This document shows positions 44,159 through 52,714 of a DNA stretch of 64,000 nt, piece by piece. Position 1 is the first letter of the stretch; each line of letters begins with the position of its first letter. The DNA comes from an uncultured delta proteobacterium (GTDB taxonomy: Bacteria; Desulfobacterota; Desulfobulbia; Desulfobulbales; Desulfurivibrionaceae). The stretch is from contig CAIPYE010000017.1 in assembly GCA_903869265.1 (NCBI GenBank), positions 1 to 64,000 of the forward strand, read 5' to 3'. The notes beneath the pieces were generated by a model, which had not been told where the DNA came from, made no database searches, and was given only the letters and a program-made list of their open reading frames with translations. Position numbers and translations under genes: made by a program.

Positions 44159-45208
44159 ATGGTGGGCTACGCCTATGTAGGGCTCGCCGTTGTCTGTCTC
44201 ATCACCCTGTTCATGATCCTCTGGATCGTTTTCCTGCGCATACGGCTGTATCTCGGCCAACAGCATCAGGCCCGTTTCAGGGCAATCTGGCTGCCGATTT
44301 TCACGGAAACCGCCCTGAGTCAGAACCGCCATCGAAAGGATGTGGATATCTCTGTCCTCAAGCGCCGGGATTTTTTTCTTTTCATGAATTGTTGGCTGGA
44401 TTTTCAGGAGAGCCTTTCCGGCCATGCTTTGATCAGAATGAACGGCCTTGCCCGCCAGTTTAAGCTGCATGTGTATGCACAGCGCCTTCTGCAACGGGGA
44501 AGAATGCACCAACGTCTGGTGGCGATGGTGTTTCTTGGTGATCTGCGGGATCGGTTCAGCTGGCCTGTCCTGGAAGAGTTGCTTTCCAAGGAAAACAGCC
44601 TGCTTTCCATTCTGGCGGCTAGGGCGCTTATCAAGATTGATCAGGAGCGTGCCTTGCCCATTGTCTTTGCCGAGTTGGTCAGGCGCGATGATTGGCCGGA
44701 AGCCAGGGTGGCGGTTTTACTTCGCAGTGTCCTGACCGCCGAGTTGGCAACTTCTCCCTTGTTTGATGCCTTGCTGAACAGTACGGATTCCGGGGCTATC
44801 AAGCTCCTGCACTATGTGGAGCACATGTACAATGAGGAAAAAAATCGGATTCTGCGCATTCTTCTCGAGCGTAGTAACTCCGACCGCCTCACCTCCCGGA
44901 TACTCAAGCGCATTCAGTGCGATCATGAACTCGACCTTGTTCGTCAGTATGTCGGACACAGCCGCTGGCATATTCGCATGCAGGCCGTGGCTGCCTTGGG
45001 ACGGATCGGGAAGCGGGAGGATATTTCTTTGCTGCTGGAGCGTCTGGGTGATGGAGAATGGTGGGTACGCTACCGTGCGGCTCAGGCATTAATCAAAATG
45101 CCCGGCATGACCCGCCCGGAGCTGCAAATAATCCATGACAACCTGGAGGATTCCTTTGCCAGGACCATGCTGGAGCAGACCCTGATCGAAGAGGGGGCGC
45201 GGCAATGA
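44159..45208 (+). CDS. Membrane-anchored HEAT-repeat protein (349 aa)
   Basis: One N-terminal membrane helix (VGLAVVCLITLFMILWIVFLRI, about residues 6-27) is followed by a cytosolic alpha-helical solenoid. HEAT-like repeats are visible as HQRLVAMVFLGDLRDRFSWPVLEELL, SILAARALIKIDQERALPIV, HIRMQAVAALGRIGKREDISLL and WWVRYRAAQALIKMPG. No enzymatic motif is present, so it is probably a scaffold. The ATG at 44159 is used since earlier starts overlap the YaiO gene by 140 bases; the ribosome site is weak. Its stop overlaps the glycosyltransferase start by four bases, so the two products are likely partners. Confidence 0.87.
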   Translation: MVGYAYVGLAVVCLITLFMILWIVFLRIRLYLGQQHQARFRAIWLPIFTETALSQNRHRKDVDISVLKRRDFFLFMNCWLDFQESLSGHALIRMNGLARQFKLHVYAQRLLQRGRMHQRLVAMVFLGDLRDRFSWPVLEELLSKENSLLSILAARALIKIDQERALPIVFAELVRRDDWPEARVAVLLRSVLTAELATSPLFDALLNSTDSGAIKLLHYVEHMYNEEKNRILRILLERSNSDRLTSRILKRIQCDHELDLVRQYVGHSRWHIRMQAVAALGRIGKREDISLLLERLGDGEWWVRYRAAQALIKMPGMTRPELQIIHDNLEDSFARTMLEQTLIEEGARQ

Positions 45209-46602
45209 GCCAGCAGCAGATAATTCTCTGTGCAGAATGGTTTTTCTTCATCTATTTCTTTTTTTTAAATAGCGGCTATCTTCTTTTGAATTTTTTGGCC
45301 TCCTTCAAGGTTGGCGACTATCTGGAGTCCAAAGACATCAGTAGCTTGCCCCAGGTGTACAGCGATCTTGAGCTGCCCATCAGCATTCTGGTGCCTGCCT
45401 TCAACGAGGCAATCACCATCGAGGAGGCGGTCCGCTCCCTGCTGCAGTTGCGGTATTCCGAGTTTGAGGTCATTGTCATCAATGACGGCTCCAGCGATAA
45501 CACCCTGCAGATCCTCAAGCAGGCTTTTATGCTCAAGGAAATTCCCGAGGCGTATCGGGTACGTCTGGCAACCCAACCGGTGCGTGCCATCTACCGATCG
45601 CTCAATCACCCCAATCTGAGGGTGCTTGACAAGGAAAACGGTGGTAAGGCGGATTCTCTGAATGCGGGGATAAATGATGCCCGCTATCCCTTGTATTGTG
45701 GGGTGGACGCCGACTCCATGTTGCATCCGGAAAGCCTTAGACTCCTGGTACGCTCTTTTCTGGAGGATTCGAGTACTGTGGCCTGCGGCGGGACGGTACG
45801 GCTCGCCAACGGTTGCGAGATCAAGGGCGGGGTTCTGGAGCGGACTGGGCTGCCCGGCAACTTTCTCGCTCTCTTTCAGATAGTGGAGTATCTGCGCGCC
45901 TTTCTTTTTGGGCGTTTGGGCTGGGTACCGCTCAATGCCCTGCTGATCATCTCGGGCGCCTTTGGCCTGTTTCATAAGGAAACCGTAGTCCGGGTCGGCG
46001 GGTACCGCGCTAATACGGTGGGCGAAGACATGGAGCTGGTGGTGCGATTGCACCGGGTTCTGCGCCGCGAAGGGCGCGCTTACCGGATCACTTTTGTACC
46101 CGATCCGGTCTGCTGGACCGAGGCGCCCGAAGATCTCGCGACCCTGAAAAATCAAAGAATTCGCTGGCAGCGCGGCTTGGGCGAGAGTCTTTCCCTGAAC
46201 TGGTCTCTGATGTTCAGCCGTAGTGGCGGCCTGCCCGGTTGGTTCGCTTTTCCTTTTATGGTTTTTTTTGAATGGTGGGGACCTGTTTTTGAGATTGTTG
46301 GCTATGTTTTCATGTTCGGGGCCTACGCGATTGGCATCCTCAACCCCGAGGCCATGATCGCCTTTCTTTTGGTGGCCATCGGCCTGGGCGTTCTCCTTTC
46401 CACCAGTTCCTTGCTCCTTGAGGAACGCTCCTTCCATATCTATCCAAAGAGCGGTCAGACGCTGCTCCTTTTCTGTGGAGCGGTAATGGAAAATTTTGGC
46501 TACCGCCAGCTCTTGGTCCTTTTCCGGTTGTACGGTTTGCTACAAAGCCTGTTCCACACCAAGTCGCGCTGGGGTCGCATGCGGCGCCGGACGCTTGGCT
46601 GA
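45205..46602 (+). CDS. Membrane glycosyltransferase, GT2 family (465 aa)
   Basis: Processive-type GT2. An N-terminal membrane helix (LCAEWFFFIYFFFLNSGYLLLN) is followed by the GT-A domain: ISILVPAFNEAITIEEAVRSLL, VINDGSSDNT, DKENGGKADSLNAGI, DADSMLHPE, ED(MEL) and the acceptor-side QRIRWQRG (QxxRW). C-terminal membrane helices follow (FFEWWGPVFEIVGYVFMFGAYA and later). It resembles poly-N-acetylglucosamine or cellulose/hyaluronan-type synthases without the PilZ domain. With a YaiO-like barrel and HEAT protein in the same operon, a secreted polysaccharide is the best guess; the sugar is unknown. Confidence 0.9.
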   Translation: MSQQQIILCAEWFFFIYFFFLNSGYLLLNFLASFKVGDYLESKDISSLPQVYSDLELPISILVPAFNEAITIEEAVRSLLQLRYSEFEVIVINDGSSDNTLQILKQAFMLKEIPEAYRVRLATQPVRAIYRSLNHPNLRVLDKENGGKADSLNAGINDARYPLYCGVDADSMLHPESLRLLVRSFLEDSSTVACGGTVRLANGCEIKGGVLERTGLPGNFLALFQIVEYLRAFLFGRLGWVPLNALLIISGAFGLFHKETVVRVGGYRANTVGEDMELVVRLHRVLRREGRAYRITFVPDPVCWTEAPEDLATLKNQRIRWQRGLGESLSLNWSLMFSRSGGLPGWFAFPFMVFFEWWGPVFEIVGYVFMFGAYAIGILNPEAMIAFLLVAIGLGVLLSTSSLLLEERSFHIYPKSGQTLLLFCGAVMENFGYRQLLVLFRLYGLLQSLFHTKSRWGRMRRRTLG

Positions 46603-46620
46603 CGGTCCTCGTTTGTTGTC

Positions 46621-46977
46621 CTAAATCCCGTATATCTCCTTGATCAGCGCCAGCACCCCAGGTTGCCGTTGGTAGGTCGCTTCGGCTTCCCGTTCTACCC
46701 GTGGTGAACAGGTGCGGTTGTTGGGCAGCCCTTTGCGGTCGTCCCGTGCGTGGATAAGTTCGTGCAGCAGGGTCATGTCCCGGTCGTGTTCCGAGAGAAG
46801 ATGCTGGGTATAGATGTTGACCTCGAAGGTGGCTGGGTCATATTCTCCTTTGAGCTGCTGGGGGTGTTTCTTCCGCCGCCAGTGGATGACAAGGCCATCG
46901 TTGTAAAGTTGGATTACGTTGTTTTTGGTCAGCATGGCGGATGTTCCGGATGATGGCGTTTGGCGATGTTGTTCCAT
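46621..46977 (-). CDS. Zincin-like protein with HELIH motif (about 118 aa)
   Basis: The LLHELIHARDD motif (HExxH, about residue 75) gives two zinc ligands and the catalytic Glu; EREAEATYQ further on could provide the third. The first part (NVIQLYNDGLVIHWRRKK) forms a strand-rich start as in other small zincins. I place no specific substrate; it may be a peptidase or a metal-binding relative. The start at 46977 (MEQHRQTP) has no strong ribosome site, and a start at 46935 (MLTKNN) is possible. It converges with the glycosyltransferase gene, 18 bases apart. Confidence 0.75.
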   Translation of the reverse strand: MEQHRQTPSSGTSAMLTKNNVIQLYNDGLVIHWRRKKHPQQLKGEYDPATFEVNIYTQHLLSEHDRDMTLLHELIHARDDRKGLPNNRTCSPRVEREAEATYQRQPGVLALIKEIYGI

Positions 46978-47169
46978 TGTGCGTGGGAAAATAAAAAAGG
47001 GCGACTCTTTTTTTGTAGGGGAGAACCAGCTCAGGCAGCATGTTCTTGGCGGCATAAAAAAAGATGGAAAAACGACAGGGGCAACGGTAGGTAAATAAAA
47101 GGATAATGGTGTTGTCTAAGGGGGTTTTTCAGGACGGGACCCATTAACAGCAAGAACACGGAGGGATGT

Positions 47170-47708
47170 ATGTCATGGTCTGTTTTTCGTCATACAGTGG
47201 GTTATTTGCCGCTCCTGCTTTTGGGCGTGCTCTTTGCCGTCGGCCCGGCATGGGCTGCTGATGCGGGGGGGCGCTACCCCCTTTGTGAAACTGGACGCTG
47301 GCGGCAATGAACTGGCGGCGGATGCGGCCAGCTGGGTTATGGTCAAGGACATCAAGACCGGCCTGGTTTGGGAAATGAAGACCATCGACGGCTCGGTGCA
47401 TGATGGGGGCAATCAATATACCTGGAAGGAGGCCAAGGAGGTCTTTGTGGCCGAACTGAACAACTCAAAATTTGGGGGCTTTACCGACTGGCGAATGCCC
47501 AATGATACGGAAATCAACTCGATCATACGGCAAGACCAGGAGGAGCCCTTTGTCGATACCGCCTATTTCCCCAACATCCGCCCGGCCAATTACTGGAATT
47601 TTTACATCTGCGGCAGTGGGGCGATCATGAGCGATACCAAAGCTTTGGTAAAAGAGCGCCCGGAGCGGAAAGCAGCATGTCATTGCGGTACGAGGCAAGG
47701 CGCAGTGA
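47170..47708 (+). pseudogene. DUF1566-domain secreted protein, two frameshifts
   Basis: A signal peptide starts at 47170 (MSWSVFRHTVGYLPLLLLG...AWAADAG) after GGAGG. The frame is then lost in a run of seven G (about 47266-47272), and the mature domain continues in the next frame: ADAASWVMVKDIKTGLVWEM, YTWKEAKEVF, FGGFTDWRMPNDTEI, ANYWNFYICG. A second shift near 47670 is needed to reach the family end KQHVIAVRGKAQ, which stops at 47708. Domain content matches DUF1566 (FimH/Lcl-like, often surface exposed). It looks inactive as written, or both homopolymer errors are artefacts. Confidence 0.8.
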
Positions 47709-47753
47709 TGGTCTAAGACCGCAAAGGCGGATTCGCAGAGATGCAGATAATCT

Positions 47754-48629
47754 TCACCGCGAGCCAGCGACCTCCCAAAAAGCCAGAATCTTTGGGTTGC
47801 GCAGGTTCTTCTTCACGATACAGACGCCCAGGGAGAACGGGGCCAGCTGGGGAGAGATGTCGAGTACCATGATCTGTTTCTGGAGTGGGCTTTTTTCCAG
47901 CACCAGTCTGGGCACCACCCCAACCCCGCAGCCCAGGCTGACCATGGCGATAATCGCTTCGTTGCCCGCCACCTGGGCGTAGATGTTGGGCAGGATCTTT
48001 TTCGCGGCAAACCAGCGGTCGAGCCGTTCCCTGCCCAGTCCCTGTTCGGCCACAATCACAGGGGTTTTTCGCCAGTCGATCTCTTTGCCGTCATACACCA
48101 CGATTTCCGGGAAGTCCAGCGGTGCGATGAAGACCAGCGGCGTTTCGGTGAGTTGCATGAATTCCAGGCCTGCGGGAGGCTTGTCCGGCAGGGCGTCGAT
48201 GATCACCTCCACCTCGCCGTTGCGCAGTCGGGCCAACCCCTGGGCTGCGTCACCGGTCTGGAGTTTGATCTGCACCTCCGGACAGGTCTTGCGGAACCTG
48301 CTCAGGATAGCAGGCAAAATGCCGTAGGCCGCGGTTACCGAGCAGTAGAGGGAGATGTCGCCGTGCAGGGTGGCGGAACTGGCAATGCCCTCTTTCAGCT
48401 CTTTCCAGCGCTCAATGGTCTCCTCGGCGTACTGCTTCAGGGCCTCGCCAGCCTTGGTCAATCGCACCGAGCGGTTGTCCCGGTCAAAGAGGAGTTCCCC
48501 CACCTCGGCCTCAATGCGCTGGATGGTGCGGGTCAGGGCCGAGGGCGTCACATGGCAGGCGCGGCTGGTTTTGCCGAAGTGCAGGGATTCGGCCAGGTGG
48601 CGAAAGAGTTTGAGTTCCTCCATGTCCAT
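47754..48629 (-). CDS. ilvY: IlvY-type LysR-family regulator (291 aa)
   Basis: The N-terminal winged helix (LKLFRHLAESLHFGKTSRACHVTPSALTRTIQRIEAEVGELLFDRDNRSV) is a LysR HTH. The C-terminal part is a substrate-binding fold (SLYCSVTAAYGILPAIL, GVGVVPRLVLE). It is divergently oriented to ilvC, like IlvY of E. coli, which activates ilvC in response to acetohydroxy acids. A start at 48629 is chosen for better spacing from GGAGAG than 48635. An IlvY-style palindrome lies just upstream, within the divergent promoter region. Confidence 0.93.
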   Translation of the reverse strand: MDMEELKLFRHLAESLHFGKTSRACHVTPSALTRTIQRIEAEVGELLFDRDNRSVRLTKAGEALKQYAEETIERWKELKEGIASSATLHGDISLYCSVTAAYGILPAILSRFRKTCPEVQIKLQTGDAAQGLARLRNGEVEVIIDALPDKPPAGLEFMQLTETPLVFIAPLDFPEIVVYDGKEIDWRKTPVIVAEQGLGRERLDRWFAAKKILPNIYAQVAGNEAIIAMVSLGCGVGVVPRLVLEKSPLQKQIMVLDISPQLAPFSLGVCIVKKNLRNPKILAFWEVAGSR

Positions 48630-48646
48630 GTTCATCTCTCCAGTTG

Positions 48647-48661
48647 TTGCAATTTACGCAA
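48647..48661. promoter_or_regulatory. Candidate IlvY operator
   Basis: TTGC-AATTTAC-GCAA is the LysR-type T-N11-A palindrome (TTGC-N7-GCAA) in the ilvY-ilvC divergent region. The IlvY operators of E. coli have this form, which supports the ilvY call. Confidence 0.6.
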
Positions 48662-48683
48662 TACAATATCGCGAACAAGTCAC

Positions 48684-48711
48684 TTGACGCAACAGAAAAT
48701 GGAGCTATGAT
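48684..48711 (+). promoter_or_regulatory. ilvC promoter
   Basis: TTGACG (48684-48689) and TATGAT (48706-48711) with a 16-base spacer, 54 bases upstream of the ilvC start, which itself has AAGGAG. The candidate IlvY operator is directly upstream of the -35, as expected for an activator. Confidence 0.65.
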
Positions 48712-48764
48712 GGCCTGATAGTAAGAAAAGAAAAACATATTTCCAATACGATAAGGAGAACACA

Positions 48765-50237
48765 ATGGGAAAGAACTACTTCAATAGCCTGCCGCTGCGC
48801 TTGCAGCTTGAGGAACTTGGCCAGTGTCGCTTCATGGACTCTTCCGAGTTCAACGGGGTGGAGGCGCTTAAGGGCAAGAAGATTGTCATCGTCGGCTGCG
48901 GTGCCCAGGGGCTGCATCAGGGCCTCAACCTCCGGGACAGCGGCCTGGACGTCTCCTACGCCCTGCGCGAGGAAGCGATCAAGACCAAGCGCCAGTCCTA
49001 TAAGAACGCGCATGGCAACGGTTTCACCGTGGGAACCTTTGAGAAACTTATCCCCAAGGCCGATCTGGTCATCAACCTCACCCCGGACAAGCAGCACACC
49101 AAGGTGGTTTCTGCCATCATGCCGCTGATGAAAAAAGGGGCGACCCTTTCCTACTCCCACGGCTTCAACATCGTGGAAGAGGGCATGCAGATCCGCAAGG
49201 ATCTGACGGTTATCATGGTGGCCCCCAAGTCCCCCGGCACCGAGGTGCGGGAGGAGTACAAGCGCGGCTTCGGCGTGCCCACCCTGATCGCGGTGCACCG
49301 CGCCAACGACCCCCAGGGCAAGGGGTGGGAACAGGCCAAGGCCTATGCCTGCGGCACCGGCGGCGACCGGGCCGGGGTGCTGGAGTCCTCCTTTGTCGCC
49401 GAGGTGAAGTCCGACCTGATGGGCGAGCAGACCATCCTTTGCGGCATGCTCCAGGCAGGGTCGCTCCTCTGTTACGACAAGATGATCGAAAAGGGCATCG
49501 AGAGCGGCTATGCCTCCAAGCTCGTTCAGTACGGCTGGGAGACCATCACCGAGGCGTTGAAGCACGGCGGCATCACCAACATGATGGACCGTCTCTCCAA
49601 TCCGGCCAAGATCAAGGCCTTCGATCTTGCCGAGGACCTGAAAGAAATCCTGGCCCCGCTCTTTGCCAAGCACATGGACGACATCATGAGCGGCCATTTC
49701 TCCAAGACCATGATGGAAGACTGGGCCAACAATGATAAGAACCTCCTCAAATGGCGCGCTGCCACCGGCAAAACACCTTTTGAGAAGTCCGTCTCCACCA
49801 AGAAGAAGATCAGCGAGCAGGAGTACTTCGACAACGGCATCCTGATGGTGGCCATGGTCAAGGCCGGGGTTGAGCTGGCCTTCGACACCATGGTCTCCGC
49901 CGGGATCAAGGAAGAGTCCGCCTACTACGAGTCGCTGCACGAGGTGCCGCTCATCGCCAACCTCATCTCCCGCAAGAAGCTTTACGAGATGAACGTGGTC
50001 ATCTCCGACACCGCCGAGTACGGTTGTTACCTCTTTGCCCACGCCGCCGTGCCCATGCTGGCCAAGTTCATGAAGAAGATCGACACCGACGTGATCGGCA
50101 AGGGTCTTTCTCTAAAGGACAACGGGGTGAGCAATGTGGAGCTGGTCCAGGTCAACGAAGCGATCCGCTACACCGGGGTCGAGGAGATCGGCGCAGAGCT
50201 TCGTTCCTACATGGGCGCCATGAAGCCCATTCTCTAA
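48765..50237 (+). CDS. ilvC: Ketol-acid reductoisomerase, class II (490 aa)
   Basis: Second step of isoleucine and valine synthesis: Mg-dependent alkyl migration and NADPH reduction. The 490-aa length is that of the long enterobacterial form (E. coli 491), in contrast to the 330-aa class I. Signatures: [21 protein letters not shown] (NADPH site, about 38), [22 protein letters not shown] (about 112), [20 protein letters not shown] and two repeated KARI C-domains with [17 protein letters not shown]. Long-form ilvC paired with IlvY is unusual outside Gammaproteobacteria in my experience; possible transfer. A strong terminator follows. Confidence 0.96.
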   Translation: MGKNYFNSLPLRLQLEELGQCRFMDSSEFNGVEALKGKKIVIVGCGAQGLHQGLNLRDSGLDVSYALREEAIKTKRQSYKNAHGNGFTVGTFEKLIPKADLVINLTPDKQHTKVVSAIMPLMKKGATLSYSHGFNIVEEGMQIRKDLTVIMVAPKSPGTEVREEYKRGFGVPTLIAVHRANDPQGKGWEQAKAYACGTGGDRAGVLESSFVAEVKSDLMGEQTILCGMLQAGSLLCYDKMIEKGIESGYASKLVQYGWETITEALKHGGITNMMDRLSNPAKIKAFDLAEDLKEILAPLFAKHMDDIMSGHFSKTMMEDWANNDKNLLKWRAATGKTPFEKSVSTKKKISEQEYFDNGILMVAMVKAGVELAFDTMVSAGIKEESAYYESLHEVPLIANLISRKKLYEMNVVISDTAEYGCYLFAHAAVPMLAKFMKKIDTDVIGKGLSLKDNGVSNVELVQVNEAIRYTGVEEIGAELRSYMGAMKPIL

Positions 50238-50263
50238 TCCCGCAGCAAAAGTCTGCCGTTGCA

Positions 50264-50295
50264 AAGGGGAGCCCGCACGGGCTCCCCTTTTTTTT
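50264..50295 (+). terminator. Strong intrinsic terminator after ilvC
   Basis: GGGGAGCCCG pairs with CGGGCTCCCC across CA and is flanked by AAA and a run of eight T. It is about 30 bases after the stop codon. Confidence 0.95.
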
Positions 50296-50350
50296 CGGCT
50301 GGTCCCGAGATTTTTCCGCCGGCAAAAATTGCCTTGCCCCCATTAAAACG

Positions 50351-50443
50351 CCCTGTGGTACAATATTATTATCTTTTGGCGCGTTCGCTTGCTAAACCAC
50401 CTAACCCATAAAGGAGGACAAGACAATGCGGAAACGGGTATGA
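50351..50443 (+). promoter_or_regulatory. Promoter-like region and 5-codon frame in the ilvC to BON-protein gap
   Basis: The gap 50238-50650 holds no real gene. CCCTGTGGTACAAT (50351-50364) resembles a -10 region and is followed about 60 bases later by AAAGGAGGACAAGACA and ATGCGGAAACGGGTATGA, a strong ribosome site on a five-codon frame. The nrf leader (52973-53046) has the same layout: CCCTGTGCTACAAT, about 60 bases, AGGAGG, ATG. The tiny frame may be a leader peptide or the remains of a lost gene. Confidence 0.4.
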
Positions 50444-50650
50444 ATCGGCTGATCATGGACCGACGGAGCCGGAAGGCTTCTTTCCCAACGGCATGAAAAC
50501 CAAGTGGAAATCTCATCTTGTTTTAGTCGCCAATCTCTCCTGCGATTGACGACAACCTCTGTTGCCTCCTCGGCGCGAGAGAAAAAAATAGGCCTCATGT
50601 GTAGGGGGGAAGATCGAAATCTGAATAAATCACTCACAAGGAGAATCATC

Positions 50651-50962
50651 ATGAAACTGGTCAATCTGTTTGGGAGTTTTTTTCTCGTCATTCTGCTGGT
50701 TTCTTTTCTGGGCTGCGCTTCGACGTCAAAGCAAGAGGGAACCGGAGAGTATCTTGATGACTCAGTTATTACCACCAAGGTAAAGGCGGCAATTTTCGAG
50801 GAGGCTTCGTTGAAGTCGAGCGAGATCAACGTCGAAACCTTCAAGGGCGTGGTTCAGTTGAGCGGCTTTGTCACTTCTCAGTCCGGCATCAACAAGGCGG
50901 TCGAAGTTACGCGCAACGTCAAGGGGGTGAAATCGGTCACCAATTCCATGCGCCTTAAGTAA
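50651..50962 (+). CDS. BON-domain lipoprotein, OsmY-like (103 aa)
   Basis: A lipoprotein signal (LFGSFFLVILLVSFLGC, cleaved at the Cys near residue 22) and one BON domain (YLDDSVITTKVKAAIFEEASLKSSEINVETFKGVVQLSGFV, about 33-73, then VTRNVKGVKSVTNSM). BON domains bind phospholipid surfaces and occur in osmotically induced proteins such as OsmY. AAGGAG precedes the ATG at 50651; the frame to 50504 has no such site. It begins a run of four small envelope genes, probably stress related. Confidence 0.9.
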   Translation: MKLVNLFGSFFLVILLVSFLGCASTSKQEGTGEYLDDSVITTKVKAAIFEEASLKSSEINVETFKGVVQLSGFVTSQSGINKAVEVTRNVKGVKSVTNSMRLK

Positions 50963-50994
50963 GGAAAGCACGCAATCGGCCGGGTCACAGCCAA

Positions 50995-51040
50995 GTCTCA
51001 TTTGCTCCATGGATATTGAACTCCGGGGAGCAAATGAGAC
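50995..51040. repeat. 14-base inverted repeat after the BON gene
   Basis: GTCTCATTTGCTCC (50995-51008) and GGAGCAAATGAGAC (51027-51040) pair perfectly around an 18-base loop. There is no following T-run, so it is not a classical terminator; it could be an mRNA stabiliser or a regulatory stem. Confidence 0.65.
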
Positions 51041-51182
51041 GGCAGTTATGATCAGACGATGGTCCTGGGCTACTACAGATCGACGCGGAAAGGGCATCGC
51101 AGCATCAAGGAAGCGTGCATGCGGCGCAGCGGGGTTTACATGATCTCCGGCTTTACTGCTTATAAAATAAGGGGGGAAGCAT

Positions 51183-51332
51183 ATGTTGTGGACGATTTCC
51201 GTGATACTGATAATTCTCTGGGCGCTGGGCCTGATCAGCAGTTACACAATGGGAGGTTTCATTCATCTGCTTCTGGTCATTGCCATTGTTGTTGTTCTGC
51301 TCAATATCATTCAGGGGCGGCGTGGCAGATAA
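51183..51332 (+). CDS. Lmo0937-family small membrane protein (49 aa)
   Basis: Too short for most gene finders. The sequence begins MLWTISVILIILWALGLISS, then TMGGFIHLLLVIAIVVVLLN and a basic end QGRRGR: two membrane helices joined by a short turn. This arrangement matches the lmo0937/DUF5670 family, which is common near stress genes. A GGGGGAAGC ribosome-site-like stretch precedes the ATG. It belongs to the run of small envelope proteins between ilvC and the nrf genes. Confidence 0.8.
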   Translation: MLWTISVILIILWALGLISSYTMGGFIHLLLVIAIVVVLLNIIQGRRGR

Positions 51333-51366
51333 TCTTCATTCAAGGCTGACAACCGAAAGGAACGAG

Positions 51367-51588
51367 ATGAAAACAGACACCGTGGTAGCCATCATTCTCA
51401 TCGCCATAGGGATTCTGGCCCTTGCCTATCAAGGCATTACCTACACGACCCGCGAAAAGGTTCTTGATCTCGGCTCCATTGAGATGACGGCGGAGAAGAT
51501 GAAAACATTTCCGCTGCCGCCGATCGTGGGGGTTGTTACGTTGGTGGGTGGTATTGTTTTGCTGATCAAGGGAAGAAAAAATGACTGA
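51367..51588 (+). CDS. DUF3185-like small membrane protein (73 aa)
   Basis: The N-terminus VVAIILIAIGILALAYQGITY (about residues 6-26) is one membrane segment, and the C-terminus PPIVGVVTLVGGIVLLIKGRKND (about 51-73) is another, with a polar loop SIEMTAEKMKTF. The layout resembles DUF3185 membrane proteins. GAAAGGAACGAG precedes the start at 51367. It has no known activity and lies 34 bases after the Lmo0937-like gene, likely on the same transcript. Confidence 0.75.
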   Translation: MKTDTVVAIILIAIGILALAYQGITYTTREKVLDLGSIEMTAEKMKTFPLPPIVGVVTLVGGIVLLIKGRKND

Positions 51589-51654
51589 TGACGTCCGAAT
51601 GTTTCAGCCGTGCGGAGATTGTTCTGCCGCGCTCATTTTAAAAAAGGTGGAACT

Positions 51655-51894
51655 ATGTGGGAGCACGATTGTTGGGCCGGCTGGGGACATGGTCTGGGAA
51701 TGGGAGGAATGATCATGATGCTGTTGTTCTGGGCGTTGATTATTGCAGGCATCGTTATTCTTATTGGTCGGCTGAGACAGAGGGAATTTAGCTGCCGTGG
51801 GGAGACGCCTCTGGACATTCTGAAAAAACGCTACGCCTTGGGCGAAATCGGCAAGGACGAATTTGACCGGATGAAAAAGGATCTGGAATCATAA
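51655..51894 (+). CDS. SHOCT-domain small membrane protein (79 aa)
   Basis: A His/Trp/Gly-rich start (MWEHDCWAGWGHGLGMGG) that could bind metal, one membrane segment (MMLLFWALIIAGIVILIGRL, about 22-41), and a C-terminal SHOCT helix pair (PLDILKKRYALGEIGKDEFDRMKKDLE, about 53-78). SHOCT domains oligomerise or tether proteins. AAAAAGGTGG lies just upstream of the ATG at 51655. It ends the run of small envelope proteins. Confidence 0.85.
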   Translation: MWEHDCWAGWGHGLGMGGMIMMLLFWALIIAGIVILIGRLRQREFSCRGETPLDILKKRYALGEIGKDEFDRMKKDLES

Positions 51895-52210
51895 CCATGG
51901 CAGGTCAACGGTTGTCGGGAATTTCTCTAATGATGAAATCGCAAAACAATCACGACTTGGGCCGCTCACCTGTCATGATTTCAACGAGCCACGGATCGCG
52001 CTCATAGTGACGAAGTTTTTTTGCGAAGCGACCAGGTGAATCCCCATTTTTTCTTGCCAGCAGCCTTTTGCGTATGGGGTTTGCTGAAAACCCAACAAAT
52101 ACCATGCTGGCCATCTGATAAAATCGTAGCTTTGAGGGAGAACTTCAACCTACCAGATCAGAGGAGGCCAGCATGGTATTTGTCCGGCAAGCAAGGATTT
52201 TTCTGCCTCC
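51895..52210. other. Intergenic stretch with an inverted-repeat element
   Basis: About 316 bases between convergent genes. The only structure I see is the inverted-repeat element at 52095-52183. No coding frame in it is convincing. Confidence 0.6.
52095..52183. repeat. Inverted-repeat element (MITE-like)
   Basis: ACAAATACCATGCTGGCC (52095-52112) and GGCCAGCATGGTATTTGT (52166-52183) are an exact 18-base inverted repeat bounding an 89-base unit. Short ATCTGAT/ATCAGA words extend the pairing inside. No transposase or clear target duplication is next to it. It is unlike the five-copy repeat family. Confidence 0.75.
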
Positions 52211-52714
52211 TTACATCTTCATCTTCTTCATTTCCTGCCTTTTTTGCCGGATCATCCGGGTGTCCTGATACATGTCCTGATAGGCCGCGCTGATAGCTGC
52301 CTCGAAATCGACCACCTCCCCGCCGTTTTCGGCGACAAACTTCAGGGCCTCATCCTTGCTGGCAAAGGCCCATTTGGCCCGACCGGTCATGACCCCTTTG
52401 ACCTTGCCGCCCAGCACCCAGGTCGCCGCTTCGGCGTTGATCAACTCTTTGCTGTTGTAGTCGCCGACCTTGATGGCTGCAGGCGTCTTGTCCAACTGGT
52501 TGGCCAAATCCAAGGCAGCGCAGTGGAGGCTGCAGAGTCCGACGGTGCTGCCGTCTGCGTATTCGATCTGCATCCGGCTGTGCGCAAAGTTCTGCCGGTC
52601 CATGCCGCAGTACTTGCAGGAAGCATGCTGGGCGATATCAGCCTGGTCCATGGCCATGGCGACTCCTCCGATACAGGCCAGCAGCAGGGCACATAACAAA
52701 AATAATTTTTTCAT
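52211..52714 (-). CDS. NosL-like copper/redox accessory protein (167 aa)
   Basis: A signal peptide (LFLLCALLLACIGGVAMA, cut near residue 21) precedes SCKYCGMDRQNFAHSRMQIEYADGSTVGLCSLHCAA (about residues 32-67), a CxxCGM motif with later Cys/His like the NosL family. NosL delivers copper to nitrous-oxide reductase in denitrifiers, but members also occur without nos genes, as here. The second half has KGVMTGRAKWAFASKDEALKFVAENGG. AGGAG precedes the ATG at 52714. It is divergent from the nrf genes and shares their palindrome-bearing region. Confidence 0.88.
   Translation of the reverse strand: MKKLFLLCALLLACIGGVAMAMDQADIAQHASCKYCGMDRQNFAHSRMQIEYADGSTVGLCSLHCAALDLANQLDKTPAAIKVGDYNSKELINAEAATWVLGGKVKGVMTGRAKWAFASKDEALKFVAENGGEVVDFEAAISAAYQDMYQDTRMIRQKRQEMKKMKM

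Noticed and set aside
47100-47170. Insertion-sequence end upstream of the DUF1566 gene
   Set aside because: TGTTGTCTAAGGGGG looked like an IS terminus, but no matching inverted partner or transposase was found.
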